Source of the DNA: Bacteroidia bacterium
Lineage (GTDB): Bacteria; Bacteroidota; Bacteroidia; NS11-12g; UBA9320
Direction: 5' to 3'
Assembly (NCBI GenBank): GCA_013042025.1
Contig: JABDQY010000213.1
Coordinates: 1-5,491, forward strand
DNA: 5,491 nucleotides
The notes under the pieces were generated by a model. The model was not told where the DNA came from. It worked only from the letters and a program-made list of their open reading frames with translations, and made no database searches. Shown piece by piece: positions 1 through 5,491 of this stretch. The first letter of the stretch is position 1. The number at the start of each line of letters is the position of its first letter. The position numbers and the translations under genes are program-made.

Positions 1-472
1 GACCATGTACATGACCGTGGCTAATTTCTTCTTCAGTTGCTGCTCTAAGAGTTGCAATATTCCCAGTAAAGTGTAATTCTTTACCCGCCAATTGGTGATT
101 AAAGTCCATCGTTACTGTTTCCTCAGCAATTTCTTTAACTACTCCCACCATTGGATGTCCATCTTGATTTGAAAGCCTTAATTGGGCTCCTTCAAAAACT
201 TCAGTACTCATACTTCCGTCTACCATAAAAATGGTTTTTTCCAGAGGCACAACTGCTTCAGCATTGTATTCGCCATATCCTTCTGAAGGACTTACTTTAA
301 AATCGTATTTGTCTCCTTCAGCTAAACCTTCCAATTGCTTTTCAAAACCTGGAATCATCATGCCGTGTCCATGCAAGTACACTAGAGGATCGCTACCTGA
401 TGCATCTAACTGTGCTCCATCAACTTCAAGCTGGTAGTTTACACCAACAACCATGTTCTTTTCTATTTTCAT
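1..472 (-). CDS. slyD: SlyD-type FKBP peptidyl-prolyl isomerase (3' end outside window)
   Basis: Catalyses cis-trans isomerisation of prolyl bonds and acts as a cytoplasmic folding chaperone; family members with a His/Cys-rich tail also bind nickel and other metals. The ATG at 472 opens a frame that stays open for 157 codons to the left edge. Residues 1-70 form the first part of the FKBP domain, with the SlyD signature YLHGHGMMIPGFEKQLEG at 32-49 and GDKYDF at 53-58. The segment at about 75-125 matches the insert-in-flap chaperone domain, and the chain returns to FKBP at NHQLAGKELHF (125-135). The last visible residues, HGHVHG at 152-157, are where E. coli SlyD begins its metal-binding tail, so the tail composition cannot be judged here. 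There is no signal peptide. A TAnnTTTG promoter motif lies 5 bp before the ATG. The family call is firm; the nickel role is inferred from the family only. Confidence 0.95.
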   Translation of the reverse strand, partial: MKIEKNMVVGVNYQLEVDGAQLDASGSDPLVYLHGHGMMIPGFEKQLEGLAEGDKYDFKVSPSEGYGEYNAEAVVPLEKTIFMVDGSMSTEVFEGAQLRLSNQDGHPMVGVVKEIAEETVTMDFNHQLAGKELHFTGNIATLRAATEEEISHGHVHG

Positions 473-477
473 TGCTG

Positions 478-507
478 CAAAGGTAGCACTATACTTAAGC
501 ATTAAAA
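478..507 (-). promoter_or_regulatory. Putative Bacteroidota promoter of slyD
   Basis: On the minus strand, TACCTTTG (485 down to 478) is an exact match to the Bacteroidota -7 consensus TAnnTTTG. About 18 bp upstream lies a run of four T (507 down to 504) that only partly resembles the -33 element TTTG. The -7 element ends 5 bp before the slyD ATG, so transcription would begin at or within a few bases of the start codon, giving a leaderless or nearly leaderless mRNA. The -7 match is seen directly; promoter activity is inferred. Confidence 0.55.
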
Positions 508-610
508 GACTTTAGACCCGATAAATTAATAATTCTATATAACATCACAATTAGATAACTCTATAAAAGCCAACCTTAACAAAATATCATACATTGATTG
601 AATGAATTCC

Positions 611-618
611 TAACTTTG
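611..618 (+). promoter_or_regulatory. Putative -7 promoter element of the DUF6495-like gene
   Basis: TAACTTTG is an exact match to TAnnTTTG and sits 12 bp before the ATG at 631. No good TTTG -33 element is present at the usual 19-21 bp; the nearest TTG (594-596) is only 14 bp upstream. The predicted transcription start would be around 622-626, leaving a leader of fewer than 10 bases. This decides the start codon: the upstream in-frame TTG at 598 would lie before the promoter and would not be in the mRNA. Confidence 0.5.
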
Positions 619-630
619 CTCCGTTTTTTT

Positions 631-1032
631 ATGAAATACAAAAGACTACCAAAAGAAGAGCTCAACAATCTTGAAAAGGAATTTATTGAATTCTTAGTGA
701 TAAATGGAATTAGTGCAGAAGACTGGATAAAGATCAAAGATGAAGAACATGAAACCGCTGAAGATTTAATTGATCAGTTTAGTGACGTAGTGTGGGAAGG
801 GGTGCTTCGCAAAACAAACTATCTTGTTAAACTGGAAAATCAAATTGCCTATTATTTCAAGTGCGATCCTGATGATATTCATTTAATTAGAGTTACTGAA
901 GTGAACGGCAAAGCGATACAGGAAGTCGCTTCTAAGAAATACATTAAGGTAAGAGAAACAGAAATATTTGAAATGATTGAAAACGGTTGTGAAATTTCAG
1001 ATTCTAATTCTTACGAAATGCTATCGCAATAA
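631..1032 (+). CDS. Conserved small cytoplasmic protein, DUF6495-like
   Basis: A 133-residue protein of unknown function. It has no signal peptide or membrane segment and is rich in Asp, Glu and Lys, which suggests a soluble cytoplasmic protein. The N-terminus (MKYKRLPKEELNNLEKEF), the segment around DQFSDVVWEGVLRKTNYL and the C-terminal EIFEMIENGCEIS resemble, from memory, a family of short flavobacterial proteins annotated as DUF6495; this needs a profile search. The ATG at 631 was chosen over an in-frame TTG at 598 because the family-like sequence begins with MKY and because the -7 promoter motif lies between the two. The gene faces away from slyD, and its last 12 bp overlap the end of the convergent lipoprotein gene. 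A real coding sequence is likely; its role is unknown. Confidence 0.75.
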   Translation: MKYKRLPKEELNNLEKEFIEFLVINGISAEDWIKIKDEEHETAEDLIDQFSDVVWEGVLRKTNYLVKLENQIAYYFKCDPDDIHLIRVTEVNGKAIQEVASKKYIKVRETEIFEMIENGCEISDSNSYEMLSQ

Positions 1033-1737
1033 AACAGATTCTCGATCAATCACAGATTGTTGTGTTTGTTCACTAGGAACAATTTGTTTTGCAGTATAAA
1101 TTACCTTATGTGTTACGTAGTTTAACTCGTATTTCAAGAAAATAGAGCCATTACTTTTACTTAATAAATAGCTCAGCATTTGGTCATTAACATTTTCATA
1201 GAGCGATGCATCAATTTTTAAAGTTGGTGAATACCAATACCTTAAGGTCACATACTTCTTTTCTATTCCAGTCAAATCAAGTTCTTCTGCTGCAAGAGAG
1301 ATATCTTCACATTCCATTCCTAAGACTTCTACAGAAGAATCTTTTGATGTTCTTAAATCATTGAGTTTAACTAGTGTTTCAATGGATGCATCTCTTACAA
1401 AAATGGTATCCTTTGCTTTGTAGGTTTCTTTAACTTTATTGTTTTGTAAATCGATATAATAACTTTCATATCCCGAGATTGAGGTACCATTATATTTACG
1501 TTCTATATCTCCATTTGGATGAATAGTCAGTACCATCTCATTACCGAACAAGTCCCGTTTACCCTTTGCTAAATCTTCAGAACCATCTAGTTTAACGATT
1601 TCAATAGTATAAACAATGGATCCTGAAAACAATGGGATATCCTTTTTCGCAGATTTCTTAAAAAGTGAGCACGATGATACTAGCACTACTAGCATTAGAT
1701 ATGTTAAATTAGCTCTAAACTTTGTATTAAGAAGCAT
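1021..1737 (-). CDS. Putative lipoprotein of unknown function
   Basis: A 238-residue exported protein that I do not recognise with certainty. Residues 1-23 form a lipoprotein signal: basic start (NTKFR), hydrophobic stretch LTYLMLVVLV, and lipobox VSSC with Cys23 as the predicted acylated residue. The next residues, SLFKK, lack the acidic lipoprotein export signal described in Bacteroidota, so an inner-leaflet periplasmic location is more likely than surface display. The mature part opens with FSGSIVYTIEI and has alternating beta-type stretches plus a YYID segment and VLGMECEDI. This layout recalls GLPGLI, DUF4412 and LolA-like periplasmic proteins, but only as a fold-level guess. The ATG at 1737 is preferred; a TTG two codons upstream (1743) is possible. 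It lies 15 bp after the yedI stop, so co-transcription is likely. Its end overlaps the opposing gene by 12 bp. Confidence 0.8.
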   Translation of the reverse strand: MLLNTKFRANLTYLMLVVLVSSCSLFKKSAKKDIPLFSGSIVYTIEIVKLDGSEDLAKGKRDLFGNEMVLTIHPNGDIERKYNGTSISGYESYYIDLQNNKVKETYKAKDTIFVRDASIETLVKLNDLRTSKDSSVEVLGMECEDISLAAEELDLTGIEKKYVTLRYWYSPTLKIDASLYENVNDQMLSYLLSKSNGSIFLKYELNYVTHKVIYTAKQIVPSEQTQQSVIDRESVLLR

Positions 1738-1752
1738 ATTCAATTCTAGCGA

Positions 1753-2625
1753 TTAATTAGCGACTTCAGTTCCTCTAAGTTTTTTAAAAAGCATCATCCC
1801 AGCTAAAGCGATAGCACCTACTATTAACCCTACTATAGCATCACCCAAGATACCAGGTATTCCTGCTACGACATCGTGTATCTGGTGAATATAGTGAGTA
1901 AAAATACCTCCAGCTACAAGAACTAATGCTATTGTGCCTACTATACCAAGCACTTTTATAACTATTGGAAGAGCTTTAACTAGTCCAACGCCTAAGTTCT
2001 TAGTGAATTTATTTTTGTTTTCCTTTATCAACTTATAACCCATATCGTCCATGCGTACTATCAATGCAACCACACCATACACTCCAATTGTTGCAAGTAA
2101 TGCTATAATGGAAACTACTATTATTTGAGTCTGTAGATCCGCATCTACCACGGTGCTGAGTGCAATTATTATTATTTCAACAGATAGGATAAAATCAACA
2201 AGAATAGCAGATTTTACGCGTTCAGCTTCTTTGCTCGCTATGTCCTCCTCAGATTGTTCTACAATTTCTTTAGCAGGTTTGGCTTTTTTCTTTTGAAATA
2301 GATACTCATAGATTTTATGAGCTCCTTCGTAAGCTAAATAAACACCACCACACAGCAATATCGCAGTTATAACTACTGGTACAAATGCACTGAGTAAAAA
2401 AGCTATAGGCAATATGATTAGCTTATTGAGTAGTGATCCTTTCGTTATTTTCCAAAGTGCAGGAAGCTCTCTATTTGTTAAAAAACCAGAAGATTTCTCT
2501 GCGTTAACTGCCAGATCATCCCCCAACAAACCTGCCGTTTTCTCTGTAGCTACTTTGGTCATAGTAGCTACATCATCCATAAGTATAGCTATATCATCTA
2601 GTAAGGCAAAAAATGCTGCTGACAT
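1753..2625 (-). CDS. yedI: YedI family inner-membrane protein (DUF808)
   Basis: A 290-residue multi-pass membrane protein of the DUF808/YedI family, whose biochemical role is not established. The length is close to the roughly 305 residues of E. coli YedI. The cytosolic-looking N-terminus has the family pattern: LLDDIAILMDDV (8-19), KTAGLLGDDLAVNAE (29-43), and NRELPALWKITKGSLLNK (51-68). Hydrophobic segments follow at about 69-93, 139-160, 166-190, 221-243 and 258-280. A charged loop at 111-137 (QKKKAKPAKE, then EQSEEDIASKEAERVK) separates the first from the second, and CGGVYLAYEGAHKIYEYL (92-109) and VRMDDMGYKLI (190-200) are also family-like. The ATG at 2625 gives exactly the family N-terminus. 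It is the first gene of a probable two-gene operon with the downstream lipoprotein. No clear TAnnTTTG promoter was found upstream; TAAACTTG near 2677-2684 is a one-mismatch candidate. Confidence 0.93.
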   Translation of the reverse strand: MSAAFFALLDDIAILMDDVATMTKVATEKTAGLLGDDLAVNAEKSSGFLTNRELPALWKITKGSLLNKLIILPIAFLLSAFVPVVITAILLCGGVYLAYEGAHKIYEYLFQKKKAKPAKEIVEQSEEDIASKEAERVKSAILVDFILSVEIIIIALSTVVDADLQTQIIVVSIIALLATIGVYGVVALIVRMDDMGYKLIKENKNKFTKNLGVGLVKALPIVIKVLGIVGTIALVLVAGGIFTHYIHQIHDVVAGIPGILGDAIVGLIVGAIALAGMMLFKKLRGTEVAN

Positions 2626-2844
2626 GTTTCCGTTGATTAGTAAGTATATTAACCTGTTAATTTATTATTAAGTTGCAAGTTTAAGAAAGAAAATCAATTC
2701 GTGGATACTGGTTTGGTCTCGGGCAGTTTTTTTTAGTAGGTACTATTTACGGCTTTTTTTATTTTCATCAAGTTCTTGATACTTTATTCAATGAGTTCGC
2801 ATAGAGGTTGCTTAACAATAAGAAATCTATTTTACACATAAGAT
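2626..2844. other. T-rich intergenic gap with short inverted repeats
   Basis: This 219-bp gap lies between the ARPP-1 gene end and the yedI start and has no coding sequence I can support. It holds two plus-strand T runs (about 2727-2734 and 2754-2760) and a short inverted repeat, ATCAAG-TT-CTTGAT (2767-2780). A 6-bp AAATCT/AGATTT pair with a 12-base loop (2823-2846) overlaps the ARPP-1 stop codon. None has the GC stem plus minus-strand T tract of a convincing terminator. The yedI promoter should lie here. Confidence 0.4.
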
Positions 2845-4005
2845 TTATCGCATCTCTCTGCTTTCAACTTCAGAAGCAATGTCTTCAGAAGAATCTAAAA
2901 TACTTACATGAAGCCATTTGTCTTCAGAAGTGTCGTAGGTAGTAAATCGAATCAAATTTGAAGTTTCTTCAGTAAAGTATTTAGTTTCACTATTTAAATT
3001 TTCAACATCCGCTTTGTTGGGATTCTCAATTCGAGATATAAATTTTATCCAATCGTTTTCATCAATCTTTTTCATATTCTTTGAGGAATCTAATTCTGAA
3101 ATAGCTTCGGTAGCATATGATTCTATTTGCTTTTCATAAACCTGATGAAAGAGCTTGTTATTGTAAATTTCGGCTCCATAAATTGTACCATTAATAGCAT
3201 ATGCAATACCCACAATACCATCTTTTTCAATTTTCTCTAATGCGGCTTGATATTCCTTTACTAATTCTAACATTTCTTCGTTTTCTAATGTTAACTGAAG
3301 ACTAGACGATGACATATTATTGGTTACAGAGATATCTCTATCATACACTCTGGAAACATTTGAATTTAATTTTTCCTGTTGCTCGCTTACTTTGTCCCAA
3401 ACACGAGATTGGTTCTTATTCTTCTTTGCAGATAGCTTTAAGTCTTTAGAAGAAAGCACTTTCTTGGACATCTCAAATGCATAAGTGTCTGCACCATCAT
3501 CTCTATTACCCCATCTTCCTGATTCAACACAAAAACTAGAAACCGGATTATTCCTAGATTTTGGTTTTACAATCAAATCATATTGAAGCGTTCGATCTTG
3601 TTTGCCACCTTTAACAATATCACCCGACTGCAAGTAGATATACTTATCTGAGTTATTATTTAAAATAAGTTCGCTAACATTACTTGTTTCTTTTAGTTCA
3701 ACATACTGTTTGTCTAAAGCTTCTTCTAGAGTAACGTAGTTTTTTTTGTTCTTAAACTCACCTTTAATTGTAATAATTTCTAAGTTTTTGTAGGTGTACG
3801 ATTGTCCTAAGTCAAATCTTGGAATTATATCATTTAGTAATTCCATTGCCTCTGTATTTCTATTGAGTGTGGTAATAGAAACAGTACCGTCATATGAGCT
3901 TATATGAGATGAGGTACTAGAAGGGTTGCTTGCTATTTTGTAGAAGATAAATACACTAAAGCATAGGAGTGCAATTGAGAGGATAAGGAGTTTATTTCGG
4001 TTCAT
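2845..4005 (-). CDS. Membrane-anchored ARPP-1 domain protein
   Basis: A 386-residue protein. Residues 5-24 form one hydrophobic segment (LLILSIALLCFSVFIFYKIA) after a short basic start. ALLC is not a proper lipobox, so this is probably an uncleaved anchor with the rest in the periplasm. A Ser/Thr-rich linker leads into what I recognise as the ARPP-1 domain (named for association with ADP-ribosylglycohydrolase and rhodanese/phosphatase genes). Its hallmarks are YVTLEEALDK (90-99), a GDIVKGGKQDRTLQYD block (128-143), FCVESGRWGNR (158-168), VWDKV (202-206), and the strand-rich GIVGIAYAINGTIYGAEIYNN (263-283). The molecular function of the family is not known to me. The last 50 or so residues carry TKYFTEETSNLIRFTTYD and an acidic end. 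The ATG at 4005 is the only start giving the anchor. A terminator separates it from pepD, so it needs its own promoter in 4006-4079, where I see no clear motif. Confidence 0.82.
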   Translation of the reverse strand: MNRNKLLILSIALLCFSVFIFYKIASNPSSTSSHISSYDGTVSITTLNRNTEAMELLNDIIPRFDLGQSYTYKNLEIITIKGEFKNKKNYVTLEEALDKQYVELKETSNVSELILNNNSDKYIYLQSGDIVKGGKQDRTLQYDLIVKPKSRNNPVSSFCVESGRWGNRDDGADTYAFEMSKKVLSSKDLKLSAKKNKNQSRVWDKVSEQQEKLNSNVSRVYDRDISVTNNMSSSSLQLTLENEEMLELVKEYQAALEKIEKDGIVGIAYAINGTIYGAEIYNNKLFHQVYEKQIESYATEAISELDSSKNMKKIDENDWIKFISRIENPNKADVENLNSETKYFTEETSNLIRFTTYDTSEDKWLHVSILDSSEDIASEVESREMR

Positions 4006-4079
4006 AACTTGGTTATGATAGATAACTTCAGAAGCCTAGTCTTTAGTATAGGCAGATTTACAGAAAAGATTAAGAGCAC

Positions 4080-4112
4080 AAAAAAACCGACAAGGCATGC
4101 CTTGTCGGTTTT
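4080..4112 (-). terminator. Intrinsic terminator of pepD
   Basis: A perfect 30-bp palindrome at 4083-4112 has a 9-bp GC-containing stem (CCGACAAGG at 4087-4095 with its complement at 4100-4108), a CATG loop and four flanking A-T pairs. Read on the minus strand, the stem is followed by seven T (4086 down to 4080), the form of a rho-independent terminator. It begins 21 bp after the pepD stop codon. The plus-strand side has only four T, and no plus-strand gene leads into it, so it is assigned to pepD. Confidence 0.9.
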
Positions 4113-4133
4113 GATTCAGATTACTTAATAGCC

Positions 4134-5491
4134 TTATTTCTTAGGAGTATTCTCTAGTATCGCTAAAAGAAATTTCCAAAACTTTTGTGTTGATTTGATT
4201 CCACAACGTTCATCAGGACTATGAGCTCCTTTAATTGTAGGGCCAAAACTTATCATATCTAGTCCTGGGTATCTTTCTCCCAATAAACCACATTCCAATC
4301 CAGCGTGGATTGCCATTACTTTTGGAGTTTCTTCAAAAAGTTCTTTGTACTTACTTATAAGAACATCCATGATCGCAGATTTTGGATTAGGTGCCCAACC
4401 TGGGTAAGAACCACCATGCTGAACATCACAACCCATTAAATGAAACGGAGCGGCAACCGTATTGGCAACATTCATTTTACCACTTTCACTTGAACTTCTT
4501 TGCAAACTTTGTGTTACAAATTCGCCGTCCTTAACAATTACACGTGCAAGAGACGAAGATGTTTCAACTAAGCCTTCAATAGCTCTGCTCATGGTGAATA
4601 CACCATTATGACAAGCATATAGGGTAGTTGTTACTTGTTTTACGTCTTTCAAAGACATTGCTTCAGAAACAGCGTCTGTTTCTTCTAAAACTATATTTAG
4701 GTTTGGCTCTTCGATATCAAATTCCACTTTAATATCATTAGCTCTTTTTTCAAATTCGCTTATATAATTAGGATTTGCTGTAACTGTAGCAAAGCTTTCG
4801 CGTGGTATTGCATTTCGTAAACTTCCTCCGTTAATTTCAACAATCTGCAAATTAAACTGCTCACATTGATACATTAAGCGGTTCATAATTTTGTTCGCAT
4901 TACCTCTTTCAAGATCAATGTCAACACCAGAGTGACCTCCTTTTAATCCATTTACCGTAATTTTATACGTTTTAGAACCTGATATTACAGCAACATTTTG
5001 ATATTTATACTTGGTATTAGTGTCGATACCGCCTGCACAACCAATAGAGAATTCATCATCATCTTCTGTATCAAGATTTAGTAAGATTGTACCATCTAGT
5101 ATTCCTTGCTCCAAATTCATCGCACCTGTCATACCTGTTTCCTCATCAATTGTAAACAAGGCTTCAATAGCAGGGTGGGGGATGTCGGTTGAAGTAAGCA
5201 AGGCCATTATAGCGGCTACTCCCATACCGTTATCAGCACCCAATGTGGTTCCTTCAGCTCTAACCCAATCTCCTTCAACGTCTATGTACATCTTAATTCC
5301 TTCAGTACTAAAATCAAAATCAGTATCTGCATTCTTTTGATGCACCATATCTAAATGGCTTTGTAAAATAACCGTTTGTCTATCCTCCATACCAGAAGTG
5401 GCAGGTTTTTTTATAATTACATTTCCGACAGCATCAGTATAGGTGTCTAAATTGTTTTTAGCTCCAAATTCCTGCATGAATGCAATTACTC
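4134..5491 (-). CDS. pepD: PepD-type M20 aminoacyl-histidine dipeptidase (5' end outside window)
   Basis: A cytosolic, metal-dependent dipeptidase of peptidase family M20 (Xaa-His dipeptidase, carnosinase-like, broad dipeptide specificity). About 451 residues are visible; the E. coli enzyme has 485, so roughly 35-40 N-terminal residues lie beyond the right edge. The Met encoded at 5477 is internal: the frame stays open upstream (VIAF before MQEF). Counting from that Met, metal-site and catalytic motifs are SHLDMVH (40-46), GADNGMG (80-86, bridging Asp82), and DEETG (111-115, catalytic and metal-binding Glu pair). Further motifs are LDTEDDDE followed by GCAGGID, GGHSG at the start of the lid domain, GGSLRNAIPRE, HAGLECG, and near the C-terminus GPTIKGAHSPDER with the last metal-binding His. 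All key residues are present, so the enzyme should be active. The stop at 4134-4136 is followed by a strong terminator. The promoter lies outside the window. Confidence 0.96.
   Translation of the reverse strand, partial: VIAFMQEFGAKNNLDTYTDAVGNVIIKKPATSGMEDRQTVILQSHLDMVHQKNADTDFDFSTEGIKMYIDVEGDWVRAEGTTLGADNGMGVAAIMALLTSTDIPHPAIEALFTIDEETGMTGAMNLEQGILDGTILLNLDTEDDDEFSIGCAGGIDTNTKYKYQNVAVISGSKTYKITVNGLKGGHSGVDIDLERGNANKIMNRLMYQCEQFNLQIVEINGGSLRNAIPRESFATVTANPNYISEFEKRANDIKVEFDIEEPNLNIVLEETDAVSEAMSLKDVKQVTTTLYACHNGVFTMSRAIEGLVETSSSLARVIVKDGEFVTQSLQRSSSESGKMNVANTVAAPFHLMGCDVQHGGSYPGWAPNPKSAIMDVLISKYKELFEETPKVMAIHAGLECGLLGERYPGLDMISFGPTIKGAHSPDERCGIKSTQKFWKFLLAILENTPKK

Noticed and set aside
231..437. 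Plus-strand open frame of 68 codons
   Set aside because: It lies wholly antisense to the well-conserved slyD frame, and its translation has the Ser/Pro-rich composition of a shadow frame.
598..630. N-terminal extension of the DUF6495-like protein from a TTG codon
   Set aside because: The -7 promoter motif TAACTTTG lies inside this stretch, and the ATG at 631 gives the MKY start expected for the family.
2414..2671. Plus-strand open frame of 85 codons over the yedI start
   Set aside because: It is antisense to the most conserved part of yedI and has low-complexity Ser-rich sequence; nothing supports it as a gene.
2712..2734. ACTG...CAGT followed by eight T as a plus-strand terminator
   Set aside because: The stem is only 4 bp with a 13-base loop, and no plus-strand gene runs into it.
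2767..2780. ATCAAG-TT-CTTGAT inverted repeat as a terminator or operator
   Set aside because: The stem is only 6 bp with a 2-base centre and has no T tract on the transcribed strand, and it could easily arise by chance in A+T-rich sequence.
5011..5340. Plus-strand open frame of 109 codons within pepD
   Set aside because: It is antisense to the catalytic core of the dipeptidase. The Ser/Pro/Ile-rich product is the expected by-product of the opposite coding strand.
5475..5477. Met at this position as the pepD start
   Set aside because: The frame remains open upstream to the window edge, and the family's N-terminal residues would be missing with this start.

Overview
The window looks like ordinary chromosomal sequence from a member of the Bacteroidota, most likely a flavobacterium. 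It is A+T-rich. The two outward-facing genes at the left carry the Bacteroidota -7 promoter motif TAnnTTTG right next to their start codons, Shine-Dalgarno-like sequences are essentially absent, and the dipeptidase and small cytoplasmic protein resemble flavobacterial versions of their families. I see no insertion sequence, phage gene, CRISPR array, tRNA or rRNA.

Layout from left to right: (1) the 5' part of a SlyD-type FKBP prolyl isomerase on the minus strand, cut by the left edge while its His-rich tail is starting; (2) a divergent intergenic region of about 158 bp with one promoter-like motif on each side; (3) a plus-strand gene for a 133-residue conserved protein of unknown function (DUF6495-like); (4) a minus-strand pair, yedI (DUF808, multi-pass inner-membrane protein) followed 15 bp later by a lipoprotein gene whose 3' end overlaps gene 3 tail-to-tail by 12 bp; (5) a 219-bp T-rich gap; (6) a minus-strand gene for a membrane-anchored ARPP-1 domain protein; (7) a clear intrinsic terminator; (8) a minus-strand pepD-type M20 dipeptidase, complete at its C-terminus but losing roughly its first 35-40 residues at the right edge.

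Functionally this is a housekeeping neighbourhood: protein folding and metal handling (SlyD), dipeptide breakdown (PepD) and three envelope proteins of poorly known role (YedI, the lipoprotein, the ARPP-1 protein). The terminator separates pepD from the ARPP-1 gene, so only yedI and the lipoprotein look like an operon. I found no convincing novel multi-gene system. The points most worth a second look are the near-leaderless architecture of the divergent pair, the membrane-anchored ARPP-1 protein without the partners its family is named for, and the overlapping convergent gene ends.
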